A DNA stretch of 64,000 nucleotides from Archivesica marissinica (GCA_014843695.1 CM026398.1:20197594-20261593); one strand, 5' to 3'; counted from the stretch's first letter, positions 11,449 to 21,660 are shown. Notes: generated by a model from the letters alone, not told the origin. Numbers and translations: made by a program.

Positions 11449-11728
11449 TTGGATGGTAACACGCTGGACTGGTAATCCAGGGATCGCAGGTTCGATCCCC
11501 CGTCTGACCCTAATAAAATGAACAGTTTTTCAGATGGGACATTAAACCGAGGTCTTGTGTCGGTGCTTTACGCCTTGCATGTAATAGAACCAGAGGAGAC
11601 TCTGGAATGGGTCTCTGTCTGTATCATTGCACTATCCTCCAAAATCTAAAATGACTAATCTCTTCAGGAGGAGTCGCTCATATGGGCAACCGGTAGCGAC
11701 GATAAATAAACGTAAAACACACACATTT
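11449..11728 (+). mobile_element. SINE family S1
   Basis: Head begins at GGTAACACGCTGGACTGG (A box truncated), B box GGTTCGATCCCCC, then the full S1 body and the AAAACACACACA tail. Confidence 0.85.
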
Positions 11729-12289
11729 ATTGGATTTACCTCATTTTGTGAAAATCTACCTTTGGACTTATAAATCTTGTAAAGCAATCTCGGAATTTAT
11801 TCAGTAGAGTAATTGTTGCTAACTGAAAATGATGCAACGTCGCTTAGCACTACAGTCTAAGGAGAATGGAAACAACGGTGCACAATTATTCCTAAAATAA
11901 ATAATTACACATCATGAATGCAAAATTGCTCCACAGGTACATGGAAAAATAAGAAAATTGCAAATCATGACTTCAAAATTAGATAAATCGAAAAGAAAAA
12001 AGGTGACATCTTCGTGTCGTTCTTCCAGCTGTGATGATAGAATGTTTCCAACATTTACGCTATCTGGACTTCAAATAGGAAGTCTACAGACAAGAAGAAC
12101 AAGCTCTTTAGCTACCTGCCTGCAGGCTGTAAAATGATTATACAATTTAAAAGAGATGGTATATATTGCATAACTGGTGTATATTTTACATTCTACTTTA
12201 CTATCTATCTTACAAAACATTAAGAACAATTTCACATGACCAAGTGTCTATTAATCTTTAAATAATTCTCAGTCTAAGCCAAGCTGTTT
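11729..12289. other. non-coding; possible distal 3' flank of the MITF gene
   Basis: No gene recognised. On the minus strand, candidate AATAAA signals (plus-strand TTTATT near 11729 and 11796) would lie about 1.7 kb past the MITF stop codon. No signal can be chosen with confidence. Confidence 0.4.
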
Positions 12290-13170
12290 TTATTGGTGGC
12301 ACCACTCTGGCTTGATCAACCACATTCAGCTTGCTTGTCTCTCATTGGTTGTTCAATACTCGAGCTAGACCAATCACAACTGGACTGAGCTTGCACATCT
12401 TCTCATTGGTTGTTCAAAATGCTGGCTAGACCAACCACAACAGGACTGAGCTTGTATATCTTCTCATTGGTTGTTCAATACGCTGGCTAGACCAATCACA
12501 ACTGGACTGAGCTTGCATATCTTCTCATTGGTTGTTTAAAATGCTGGCTAGACCAACCACAACAGGACTGAGCTTGTATATCTTCTCATTGGTTGTTCAA
12601 TATGCTGGCTAGACAAACAACACCTCAAATAAGCTTGCTTATCTTCTCATTGGTTGTTCAAAATGCTGGCTAGACCAACCACAACACGACCGAGCTTGTA
12701 TAATTATCTTCTCATTGGTTGTTCAATACCCTGGCTAGACCAACTACACCTCATCTAAGCTTGCTTATCTTCTCATTGGTTGTTCAATACCCTGGTTAGA
12801 CCAACCACACCTCATCTAAGCTTGCTTATCTTCTCATTGGTTGTTCAATACCCTGGCTAGACCAACCACACCTTATCTAAGCTTGCTTATCTTCTCATTG
12901 GTTGTTCAATACCCTGGCTAGACCAACCACACTTCATCTAAGCTTGCTTATCTTCTCATTGGTTGTTCAATACCCTGGCTAGACCAACCACACCTTATCT
13001 AAGCTTGCTTATCTTCTCATTGGTTGTTCAATACCCTGGCTAGACCAACCACACCTCATCTAAGCTTGCTTATCTTCTCATTGGTTGTTCAATACCATGG
13101 CTAGACCAACCACAACGCGATTGAGCTTGCATAATTATCTTCCCATTGGTTGTTCCAATTTTCTGATTTC
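12290..13170 (-). repeat. ~60-bp array with NF-Y (CCAAT) motifs, about 14 copies
   Basis: The unit contains, on the minus (gene-sense) strand, TTGAACAACCAATGAGAAGA, then an AAGC core, then GGTTGGTCTAGCCAGGG. AACCAATGAG fits the NF-Y consensus RRCCAATSRG exactly and is kept in about 13 units (one further unit is altered). The array begins about 280 bp past the MITF stop codon, so it probably lies in the 3' UTR or immediate 3' flank. Confidence 0.9.
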
Positions 13171-13452
13171 ATCAACCAGATAGTTACAGTCAAAGACATT
13201 CCGACTGATGACAAAGTCTGCAATTCTCTGATTGGAGTAACTACGGCACGCTGTTTGCACATTTAAGCACATTTTTTTAGGATATGTGCGCATAAATATT
13301 GAAATATTATGAAAATCGCAGTTCCTATTATGTGCCACGGTGGCAGCCCAATGTGGGTAACATTCGAATGTATCACATTTTCTGCAGTATTAAAAGGGGT
13401 TAAAAACTCCCATTTTAAAACCAGTTTTAGGAGAGAAAGTGTTATTTTCTTC

Positions 13453-13779
13453 TCATAAACCATAATCCATGCTATCATCTTCCATGTTGGGACTGACAGG
13501 ATGTGATGACAACATGGGGTCAGCACCAAGCCCCGAGGAACTATCATCCATAATGTCATCTAAGTTCAAGGTCGTTTCTACGGTTGCAGGGATTTGTTGT
13601 TGATACACCCGACCATTTAGGGCAGCGTTGTTCAGTTCTTGTTTAGGATGGACTAACTTATTTACTATGATTTGGTGGCTGTTCACATTTGTATTTGGCT
13701 GAACCATCGTATTAAGACTTTGGACATCTTCGGAGAATCCTGTGTTGAAGCCCTGGGCTTTCATCAGTAATTCTAATTG
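13453..13779 (-). CDS. MITF: MITF exon 8: zipper end, C-terminal domain, stop
   Basis: 327 bases giving residues 348-455 and a TGA stop. It opens at a TTTCCAG acceptor with QLELLMKAQGF, which continues the leucine zipper of exon 7 in phase 0. The C-terminal part has LNLDDIMDDSSSGLGADPML followed by SSHPVSP, clearly matching the vertebrate MITF/TFE C-terminal motif (LEDILMDD...DPLLSS.SP). It ends in an acidic MEDDSMDYGL. The region between zipper and this motif is polar and glutamine/asparagine-rich. The long vertebrate serine-rich tail is absent. A 104-bp tandem array starts 15 bases upstream of its acceptor. Confidence 0.93.
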   Translation of the reverse strand, partial: QLELLMKAQGFNTGFSEDVQSLNTMVQPNTNVNSHQIIVNKLVHPKQELNNAALNGRVYQQQIPATVETTLNLDDIMDDSSSGLGADPMLSSHPVSPNMEDDSMDYGL

Positions 13780-13786
13780 CTGGAAA

Positions 13787-14620
13787 TATAACAATGACAA
13801 GAGTTAAGAATGAGCTTAGCCTGCGCAGAATAGAATACAGATACATGGAGTGTGGACGAATATGCAAATTTAAACACTTATTAATATAATAATGACAAGA
13901 GTTAAGAATGAGCTTAGACTGCGCAGAATAGAATATCTATATAGATACATGGAGTGTGGACGAATATGCAAATTTAAACACTTATTAATATGACAATGAC
14001 AAGAGTTAAGAATGAACTTTGACTGCACACAATAGAATATCTATATAGATACATAGAGTATGGATGAATATGCAAATTTAAACACTTATTAATATAATAA
14101 TGACAAGAGTTAAGAATGCACTTTGACTGCGCAGAATAGAATATCTATATAGATACATGGAGTGTGGACGAATATGCAAATTTAAACACTTATTAATATG
14201 ACAATGACAAGAGTTAAGAATGAACTTTGACTGCACACAATAGAATATCTATATAGATACATAGAGTATGGATGAATATGCAAATTTAAACACTTATTAA
14301 TATAATAATGACAAGAGTTAAGAATGCACTTTGACTGCGCAGAATAGAATATCTATATAGATACATGGAGTGTGGACGAATATGCAAATTTAAACACTTA
14401 TTAATATGACAATGACAAGAGTTAAGAATGAACTTTGACTGCACACAATAGAATATCTATATAGATACATAGAGTATGGATGAATATGCAAATTTAAACA
14501 CTTATTAATATAATAATGACAAGAGTTAAGAATGAACTTTGACTGCGCAGAATAGAATATCTATATAGATACATAGAGTATGGATGAATATGCAAATTTA
14601 AACACTTATTAATATAATAA
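13787..14620 (-). repeat. 104-bp array abutting the exon 8 acceptor
   Basis: Eight copies with spacing 98 then 104 bases. Alternate units share variants (for example CACACAATAG versus GCGCAGAATAG), giving a 208-bp higher-order period. On the gene-sense strand each unit carries TTCTTAACTCTTGTCATT, and the first copy lies where the branch point and pyrimidine tract of the exon 8 acceptor should be. An inverted fragment of the same unit occurs at 18805-18860. Confidence 0.93.
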
Positions 14621-14765
14621 TAATAAACTGGGAACGCGTTAAGTGTATGCTTTTTATTGAGGAGGACACTTAGCAAATCACTATAGCAACAAAATGAATG
14701 TGTATTATGTGCCCCTCAAAACAAGAACTGTTGAAATCCCTCCAAACTTGGCGATTATCTTGGTC

Positions 14766-15427
14766 TTAACCCTTTCCCTCATAGAAACACCTCTTGACGC
14801 CATTACCAATATGACATACATTGACATTGTAGTAGCCAAACCAATGTTCATAATAAAGACCAGAATCTTATGTAGTCCCAGTAATATCTATGGAGGTGGG
14901 ATAGATATGGCGACTACTTATCCACTGCATGATAGCTAAATGACTGTCGTTTGTATGGAGATATAATAGTATATTAACCAAAATCTCTATGAAGTCCCAG
15001 TAATATCTATGGAGGTGGGATAGATATGGCGACTACTTATCCACTGCATGATAGCTAAATGGCTGTCGTTTGTATGGAGATATAATAGTATATTAACCTA
15101 AATCTCTATGTAGTCCCAGTAATATCTATGGAGGTGGAATAGATATGGCGACTACTTATCCACTGCATGATAGCTAAATGGCTGTCGTTTGTATGGAGAT
15201 ATAATAGTATATTAACCTAAATCTCTATGAAGTCCCAGTAATATCTATGGAGGTGGGATAGATATGGCGACTACTTATCCACTGCGTGATAGCTAAATGA
15301 CTGTCGTTTGTATGAAGATATAATAGTATATAAACTTAAATCTCTATGAAGGAAAGGGTTAAATGGCTGTCGTTTGTATGGAGATATAATAGTATATTAA
15401 CCTAAATCTCTATGAAGGAAAGGGTTA
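14766..15427. repeat. 119-bp array inside a TTAACCC-ended element
   Basis: Four units 119 bases apart (AGTCCCAGTAATATCTATGG at 14874, 14993, 15112, 15231), then two short ~65-bp units. The whole is bounded by TTAACCCTTTCCCTCATAG and CTCTATGAAGGAAAGGGTTAA, which are inverted-repeat ends like those of MITEs V and W, so the array seems to have grown within a MITE. Confidence 0.8.
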
Positions 15428-15833
15428 ATGTTCACTTCTTTGTTTATTACGAGAAAAATGCTGTGAACAGAAGCCCTTCTTTTCTCTTCCAAATGCCAAA
15501 CAAGTTGTGTAATTTATATTGCTGAAATTACTAAAAACTGAACAGCAGGTGGCAAACATCAAGCTCCGAATAAATTTGGTCTCGTCCACATTTATTATAG
15601 TGGTTTTTCATATTCTTGAGGGTTCCATATTCTCGAGGTACAGCCTTATTTAGACACTGTTTTATTCTCAGGTAACTATGGTTACTAGTACCTCGAAATA
15701 ACGGGAAGCCATGTTAACTTTCTGTCTGTCCAAATCAAGTAATTAGTCGTGCATTGCTTACATTAGGGAAGGTGTTGTGAGAACATAAAGATGTGATAAA
15801 CACAAATAGATGTTATGTTATTATTGTTATATT
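15428..15833. other. MITF intron 7, unannotated
   Basis: No repeat family or coding feature recognised. Confidence 0.5.
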
Positions 15834-15912
15834 TCGGGTTTTACGCCTGCATCAGCACCATTTTGGGCTATATCGCCGGCGGGCAGTTTACCTAACAACA
15901 CCTTTCCTGGAA
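15834..15912 (-). mobile_element. SINE-like family S4, 3' fragment
   Basis: TTTCGGGTTTTACGCCTGCA through CAACACCTTTCCTGG matches the S4 copies, then stops abruptly where LINE-derived sequence begins. Confidence 0.75.
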
Positions 15913-16376
15913 ATAGATGAAAGCAAATCCATGTAACAAACATTCAGAATGGTGGTGACAAAATTTTGAACTTCATCCCATGTCGAGCTATTGAGTGTGG
16001 AAGATATCGAAACATACCCAGAAATCAAAGAATATGTATATATTGCAATACAGGCATGATAGAAAGTGAATATCATTTCCTTCTTATACGTCTGAAATTT
16101 AGAGATCTTAGACAGAAATATTTAAAACATTATTACTATACATGGCCGACTATTAATAAATTCACTAATTTGATGTCAGAACTACTATTGGTAGAAATTT
16201 AGCAAAATACATATATTTCGCAAATGTATATGAAAACTAAAATTAGTATAAGCAGAGTATATTAACATATTGCTCTTTTGTAAATCCATATCGTTGCCTA
16301 CATGTACCGGTATACATGTACTTGCTATAGACAGTGTATGAATGTTTAATGCAATAAAAGTATTGTTGTTGTTTAT
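15913..16376 (+). pseudogene. LINE 3'-end fragment (C-terminal zinc-knuckle region)
   Basis: The frame at 15966-16202 encodes IECGRYRNIPRNQRICIYCN followed by ESEYHFLL, the 'GRY..R..R.C..C....E.EYHFL..C' signature found after the reverse transcriptase domain of many metazoan LINEs. The final Cys of the knuckle is changed. The 3' end reads AATAAAAGTATTGTTGTTG, a LINE-like short-repeat tail. Truncated at the 5' side and non-functional; it lies in MITF intron 7. Two more fragments with the same signature occur at 45245 and 62420. Confidence 0.75.
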
Positions 16377-16725
16377 AATTAGGCTGATTGGTTTATTGGA
16401 TTATTGCTGCATAACATTTAACTAAGTTTTCATCTTTATTCAAGTCTCATCTATGTACATATATATAATACAAAGACAAACGTTAGACAATCATATTAAA
16501 AAATACATAGCCATTATGAATAGAATTATACGAGACATATTGCAACAAAACATATCAGATTATACAGATCACATCTTTATTACGTTACTTATAAAATTAT
16601 GTTCTATGTTCTTTGTACAAGGCATGTAATTGTTATTAATTGGTCATCATAGTTAATGTGATCCAACTGGATATGAAAGGCAAATTAACTTTAATTTCAT
16701 ACATAATATATGAGATATATCATTA
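16377..16725. other. MITF intron 7, unannotated
   Basis: AT-rich; nothing recognised. Confidence 0.5.
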
Positions 16726-17002
16726 ATGTGTGTGTGTGTTTTACATTTATTTAGCTTCGCTACCGGTTGCCCATATGAGCGACGCCTCCTGAAGAGATTA
16801 GTCAATTTAGATTTTGGAAGATAGTGCAATGATACAGACAGAGACCCATTCCAGAGTCTCCTCTGGTTCTTTTACGTGCACGGTGTAAAGCACCGACGAC
16901 ACGAGACCTCGGTTTAACGTCCCATCTGAAAGACTGTTAATTTTATACGGGTCATATGGGGGATCGAACCTGCGATCCCTGGACTACAGATCCGTCTGTA
17001 CA
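16726..17002 (-). mobile_element. SINE family S1
   Basis: Minus-strand copy with (CA)n tail, full body, B box and a head missing part of the anticodon-arm region (deleted between the 'CTGGA' arm and the 5' end). Confidence 0.85.
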
Positions 17003-17165
17003 TATCATTAACTTGACAGTTATGTCTTTTAAATATTTCATAAAAGAAGCGATCAACGGTTTGCCAATAAGATTGAATTCTATTTTATTTTTTTATTTCA
17101 ATCCAGAATTTGTACTCACCCTTTCAGACTAGTATTCTATAAATCCTCTCACCGCAATCGATCAC

Positions 17166-17400
17166 CTACTTAGTTTATACAAACTTATTTGAGCTCGATT
17201 GTGAAACAAGTTCTTACAACTTATATTAATCACTCTCGAGACCTCATTCCTGATGGAATCCATCGCCACGAGGGAGAGAGAAAAGGCAACATGGAATTTA
17301 AATGCCTTGCCTAAGGGCACGATCGTAACTGCTCCAGCAGAGGCTCGAACTCCGGACATTTCGCACCTGAAGCGAACGCGTTACCACTGCGCTATTACAA
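17166..17400 (-). mobile_element. SINE family S3
   Basis: Minus strand: head with A and B boxes (inverse of GCTCGAACTCCGGAC at 17343), core and full tail. Same orientation as the next copy 190 bp away. Confidence 0.85.
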
Positions 17401-17591
17401 TTTCCACATTACCTACTTGCCATGGTGAGCGGGCAAGTGAAATGTTTCACCCTAGATTAAGAAACCAGTTATTAGATTCCTGCACTGGCAACTGCTAAGT
17501 AATCACTTTTTTTGTAACTGATGAACATGTACTCGGACCGAGGGCTCGGTAGTGTAGAAAACCACATGCTATATGTTTGGCATTACCCATT

Positions 17592-17834
17592 CTCAGATTT
17601 TAGCTTATACAAATTTATTTGAGCTCGATTGCGAATCAAGTTATTTCAACTTATATTAATCATTCTTGAGACCTTATTCCTGATGGAATCCATCGCCATG
17701 AAGGAGAGAGAAGAGGTAATGTGGAATTTAAATGCCTTGCCTAAGGGCACGATCGTAAATGCTCCAGCAGGGCTCGAACTCCAGACCTTTCGCACCTGAA
17801 GCGAACACGCATCCACTGCGCTATCATGACTTCC
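17592..17834 (-). mobile_element. SINE family S3
   Basis: A second minus-strand S3 in the same orientation, 18 bp from the exon 7 donor. Head TCATGATAGCGCAGTGGATG-like, core and tail are all present. Confidence 0.85.
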
Positions 17835-17851
17835 ACTCAGATTTTACACAC

Positions 17852-17999
17852 CTGTACCCTCAGCATCATTTTTCTGTTTTGTAACTCTGTCTGCCGCTGC
17901 TTCTCTTCAATCTGTCGCAGACGTTCCTGGTCTTTCCTCAGCTTCCTGATGTAATCTACAGATGCTTTCAATATTGAGCCTTTATTTTGCCGCAAGTCA
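17852..17999 (-). CDS. MITF: MITF exon 7: loop, helix 2 and leucine zipper
   Basis: 148 bases, residues 298-347 (codon 298 split CC|T). The sequence reads DLRQNKGSILKASVDYIRKL, the diagnostic helix 2 of the MITF/TFE family, followed by a charged zipper with L318, L325, I328, L337 and L344. It aligns with vertebrate MITF helix 2-zipper without gaps, so the family's out-of-register zipper spacing appears kept. Donor CAG|GTGTGT; acceptor ATTCTAG. The acceptor with the first exon bases is present three times in a 41-bp tandem repeat. Confidence 0.96.
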
Positions 18000-18111
18000 C
18001 TAGAATAAAATAGATCCATATTGTAGTTTGCCGCAAGTCACTAGAATGAAATAGATCCATATTGTAGTTTGCCGCAAGTCACTAGAATGAAATAGATCCA
18101 TATTGTAGTTT
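17989..18111 (-). repeat. 41-bp triplication containing the exon 7 3' splice site
   Basis: GCCGCAAGTCACTAGAAT starts at 17989, 18030 and 18071. Each copy includes, on the minus strand, the acceptor TTCATTCTAG (TTTATTCTAG in the genuine copy) and exon bases TGACTTGCGGC. 41 is not a multiple of three: use of the first decoy runs to TGA within the exon, and the second decoy reads TGA almost at once. Confidence 0.93.
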
Positions 18112-18509
18112 CCAAAATAGTACCAATGATATTTATTCAATACTAATATGACTTAGTTTTCTGTTCCTATAAAGAAAGTATAAAATTTAGCCTGTTTAAA
18201 TCTGCAATAAAACACGCCTAGAGCCAGTCTATTTTATGGCTGTTGAATTTTGCTCCCCCTGTAAAAAAATTAATTTATGAATGAAAATCATGTGATGTGA
18301 ATAAGTCGTAGTAAGATATCGTGACGTAAACACAACAAAAAGTAGTTCACATTTTATTTGTAATTTTACTCATATTTATTGCTTATGTAATAATCAGCCT
18401 TTAAATTCATAAAACTACAAATGTATTATAAAACAAAACACTAGTAAATGTGTTTTAAAGAACCATGTGCGTTCTACATTTACATTATGGCAATCATGTG
18501 AATGTAGCA

Positions 18510-18517
18510 CACGTGAC
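18510..18517. promoter_or_regulatory. E-box CACGTGAC next to CRE-like array
   Basis: CACGTG is the core bound by MITF/TFE proteins; with the flanking AC it matches 8 of 10 bases of the CLEAR motif GTCACGTGAC. It lies in MITF intron 6. Regulation is inference only. Confidence 0.35.
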
Positions 18518-18524
18518 TATGACA

Positions 18525-18679
18525 TCACAAACAAGTACTTTACTATGACATCACAAACAAGTACTTTACTATGACATCACAAACAAGTACTTTACTATGA
18601 CATCACAAACAAGTACTTTACTATGACATCACAAACAAGTACTTTACTATGACATCACAAACAAGTACTTTACTATGAC
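18525..18679 (+). repeat. 26-bp minisatellite, 6 copies, CRE-like motif
   Basis: Unit TATGACATCACAAACAAGTA plus CTTTAC. TGACATCA differs by one base from the CRE palindrome TGACGTCA and occurs in each copy. The copies are nearly identical, suggesting recent expansion. Confidence 0.93.
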
Positions 18680-18804
18680 TGTCATAGCAAGTACGTATTT
18701 ACCAAGTGTGTCAAAATAGTGTTCATTTGCATAACTTTTAACAACTAGGTATTTTACATTGGAATTGCTATTGTAGCTTGACATGATGTGTTCCCAGATT
18801 ATTA

Positions 18805-18860
18805 GTATTATATTAATAAGTGTTTAAATTTGCATATTTGTCCACACTCCAGGTATCTAC
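18805..18860 (+). repeat. inverted fragment of the 104-bp repeat
   Basis: TTAATAAGTGTTTAAATTTG followed by CATATTTGTCCACACTCCA is the inverse complement of part of the 13787-14620 unit, so that unit has dispersed relatives. Confidence 0.75.
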
Positions 18861-18929
18861 ATTGTATTAGTAGTTATTTTTTGGGATGTTAGCGCAAGAT
18901 ACAGAAGGTGACCAAATTCTAGACAGAAC

Positions 18930-20359
18930 CAGGGCTCGCCAAATTCTTTTCAAACTGACTTGCCCAGGACAAGTGACACTGGCAAACTGACTTGCACCAA
19001 TGTGAATTTGACTTGCCCCAATTATTATGATAAATGTCGAATGATGGCTTACACTAAATATTATGAAATAGAAATATATATACAGTTTTCTATGTAGTTT
19101 TATTTATAACATCATCATAGTATATAATAGTAATGGAATTCACTGGCCTTGTGATCATTACCATAATTCTCACCAATGTCAATGCCATTTCTACACACGA
19201 CACTAAACAGAATGGGCATGTCACTAAATGGTTTATTGTTGCAACCAATACAGACAGCGCAATTGAATAGTACTTTCATGCGTGCATGATCTTTGTCATC
19301 TAACTTCTGAAATGCTTTTGCAAAAGTAGTTTGACTTTGATGTACGGGAGTATTGACCTCGCATTCTACTGTTTCCTGACGTATTGGTTCTATCCAGAAA
19401 GTGTTGGAACCACTCACAAATACCACTTTCTGATTAATTTTTGCTTCTGAAAGCTTTGGATATTATTGACAGCACTTGCAAAACATAACATTTTTACTTT
19501 CATCATGAACGAGCCAGTTAAAATCATCTTGCCACTTTACTTGAAAAGTCCTTTTGCATCATATTTAATATCCTTTTTACTCTCTGAGTTTCACTTTCTT
19601 GGAAGTAGGCGCACATTTTAAATCTAGTTTCCATTTTTTACTATTACTTTCACTTTCATTTTCCTTGGATTTAAAGAATTTTAGCAAACTCATTGTAATT
19701 GTATATGATATTGAATGATAACGGGGGATTTGGGGCTTGATTATAAAACAACATTTTGTATAATCTGATAATTACCCGAGTTATAACTGTTTAATTTTGT
19801 CAATTATTGTCTTACAAAGTTACAATACATCAATGAAATTGGCCTGTCTTCCGAGATTAATCAACACTATAGATGTAGAAAACATGTACTTACTGTGTAT
19901 GTACTCGTGGATAATGTCCTTGCTACCAGTAAGGTGTAATTAACAAGTATATAAGCAAGGCATTGACTGATTCTTTGATATTTCGCCGGCAACTGATATT
20001 TGTAGAAATTAAGAAACCGCCCGGATGTTAAAAGCGCCAAAGTCTATTTAATAGGACTAATTTGATAGTGCAATTTGAAATGTAGCGAGAGCTTTGATTG
20101 GTCAAATGTTTCTGGTGATACCTGTCATTCATAGCATGTGGTGGGCAGGGTTTATAAACGATAATAGGGTCCAATCAATTGATTAGTGTGTTTATTCTGT
20201 TAATTGATATGTTTATTCGACACCTGTCCAATAATCACATCCATGTAATACCTGTCCGATAATCACATCCATGTAATTTTGACTTGCCTGGCTGACGGCC
20301 ACTTGCCCGAACATGAGTTTTGACTTGCTGGGTCGGTCAATAGGATTTGTCGAGCCCTG
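18930..20359 (-). mobile_element. hAT-type DNA transposon with 5-bp target duplication, copy 1
   Basis: Ends CAGGGCTCGCCAAATTC and GGATTTGTCGAGCCCTG are inverted repeats starting with the hAT-typical CAGGG. They are flanked by direct AGAAC (18925-18929 and 20360-20364). Subterminal regions repeat ACTTGCC/GGCAAGT motifs. The interior carries a broken transposase gene. A second, interrupted, inverted copy lies at 43563-47036. The 5-bp duplication suggests the hAT5 subgroup and not the usual 8-bp hAT type. Confidence 0.85.
19115..19693 (-). pseudogene. hAT transposase N-terminal part, broken
   Basis: From an ATG at 19693 the minus strand encodes MSLLKFFKSKENESE, then after an in-frame stop RTFQVKWQDDFNWL and VMFCKCC (a zinc-finger-like segment as in TTF-type/BED-like hAT proteins), then a frame with DDKDHARMKVLFNC and NKPFSDMPILFSV. 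The last part resembles the region after the zinc finger in ZNF862/KIAA1586-like domesticated hAT proteins. The DDE catalytic core and dimerisation domain are absent. Several stops and a frame change make it non-functional. Confidence 0.7.
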
Positions 20360-20494
20360 AGAACACTGATTCTGTCACATGATTGGCACAGCGGAACAAG
20401 AGATCTTGGTTTATAATCCCATCCAAAACAATACAATATTATAACCGGCTAAAGACCCTTGGATTTAAGTCCTAGATTAGAAATGTTTCCTCAA

Positions 20495-20660
20495 ATTTGC
20501 ACCAAGTTCAACCAATGAGAAAGCATGAGACAGATTTGCACCAAGTTCAACCAATGAGAAGGAATGAGACAGATTTGCACCAAGTTTAACCAATGAGAAG
20601 GCATGAGACAGAATTGCACAAAGTTCAACCAATGAGAAAGCATGAGACAGATTTGCATAT
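20495..20660 (+). repeat. 39-bp minisatellite, 4 copies, with CCAAT motif
   Basis: TTGCACCAAGTTCAACCAAT starts at 20497, 20536, 20575 and 20614. AACCAATGAG (NF-Y consensus) is in each copy, on the plus strand, opposite to the orientation seen at 12290-13170. It lies 58 bp downstream of the exon 6 donor. Confidence 0.9.
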
Positions 20661-20717
20661 CGGGATATCTCTGATTCCATCACGTACAATGAATCTCGAC
20701 ACATTATATGTACTTAC

Positions 20718-20793
20718 GGGTCAATGTGTCGTGGTAGAAGTGTTCCCAGTTCTTTAATTCTGTCATTGATATTAAATCTCCGTCTTCGTTCAA
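20718..20793 (-). CDS. MITF: MITF exon 6: basic region end and helix 1
   Basis: 76 bases, residues 273-297 with split codons at both ends. It encodes [20 protein letters not shown] followed by PRHID. IERRRR holds the Glu and Arg that read CACGTG in the bHLH family. This stretch is nearly invariant in MITF, TFEB, TFE3 and TFEC. Acceptor TTTGGCAG, donor CC|GTAAGTA. No tandem copies of this exon's splice sites are seen. Confidence 0.97.
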
Positions 20794-20844
20794 CTGCCAA
20801 AGATAAAATAAACGTCTTAACAATACAGTTTATAAAATTTCTGT

Positions 20845-20940
20845 TAGCTCGATTGTGAATCAAGCTCTTAAAACAATAGATTAATCACTCTCTCAGAACC
20901 TCATTCTGACCAAATCTGTAGCCATGATGAAGATTAGACA
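20845..20940 (-). mobile_element. SINE family S3, degraded tail
   Basis: Inverse of the S3 tail (GATTAATC..., AAGAGCTTGATTCACAATCG) with many substitutions. Confidence 0.55.
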
Positions 20941-21185
20941 ATGTGGATTATTACACACCCTAGTTGACATGTATGCCTACCTGGTCTAAACAGGTTCAAG
21001 ATAAATGTGATTTGCTGCTTATGGCCTAGGTACACAACCAGCGTGCTGGCACAGAACGAGATAGGTGTTAAAAAATATATCCTAAAACCGAGGTGTAAAA
21101 AAACGAGGAGGAAGTTGCTGCTTCATGTTCAATGTCGCTATGGGCCTAGCGGTATCTATTTATGAATATTTAAATTATTTGCTAT

Positions 21186-21345
21186 TACCGATAAACGATT
21201 AAAGCGTACCTAATCCTAACACAAACCAAACACTAACCCAACCCAACTGACCCCAACCCAATCCTAACCCAACCCAATCCAAACCCCAACCCAACTCAAT
21301 CCTAACCCAACCCAATCCAAACCCCAACCCAACCCAATCCTAAGC
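21186..21345 (-). repeat. degenerate CCCAA/CCTAACCC repeat
   Basis: Repeated AACCCAACCCAATCC and CCTAACCCAACCC blocks include a near-perfect ~40-bp duplication. The minus (gene-sense) strand therefore has many GGG and GGGG runs in MITF intron 5. It is not a clean TTAGGG telomeric tract. Confidence 0.85.
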
Positions 21346-21433
21346 ATGTAGATTACATCCAAATAAACGTCTCCGACCACTACAAGGTGTGATTTAGACT
21401 TCATTTTAACACTTAACTTGCCGAATTAATTGG

Positions 21434-21660
21434 ACGGAATGTGCAAACAGTTCCACTATCCAAATAGCAAACAGCATAGAACCTGATCAGACGGCACATT
21501 TTGTTTGCAAAAGCGACTTTAGTTGTGATTGGCAGGTTAAGAGTTAAACGACTAAGATCAGAGTACATATACATACTCATATTGTGATTGTGTGCCGTCT
21601 GATCTGGCTCTATGTTGTTTGCAAAAGCGACTTTAGATGTGATTAGCAGGTCATGGGTTA
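21434..21660. mobile_element. foldback MITE family W, next to exon 5
   Basis: GTTCCACTATCCAAATAGCA, AGCATAGAACCTGATCAGAC, TGCCGTCTGATCTGGCTCTA and the end CATGGGTTAA identify family W. It ends about 29 bases from the exon 5 donor. Part of it is included in the 114-bp duplication. Confidence 0.75.

Noticed and set aside
21186..21345. Interstitial telomere tract
   Set aside because: CCTAACCC appears only a few times among CCCAA and CCCAATCC units; it is not a clean hexamer array.
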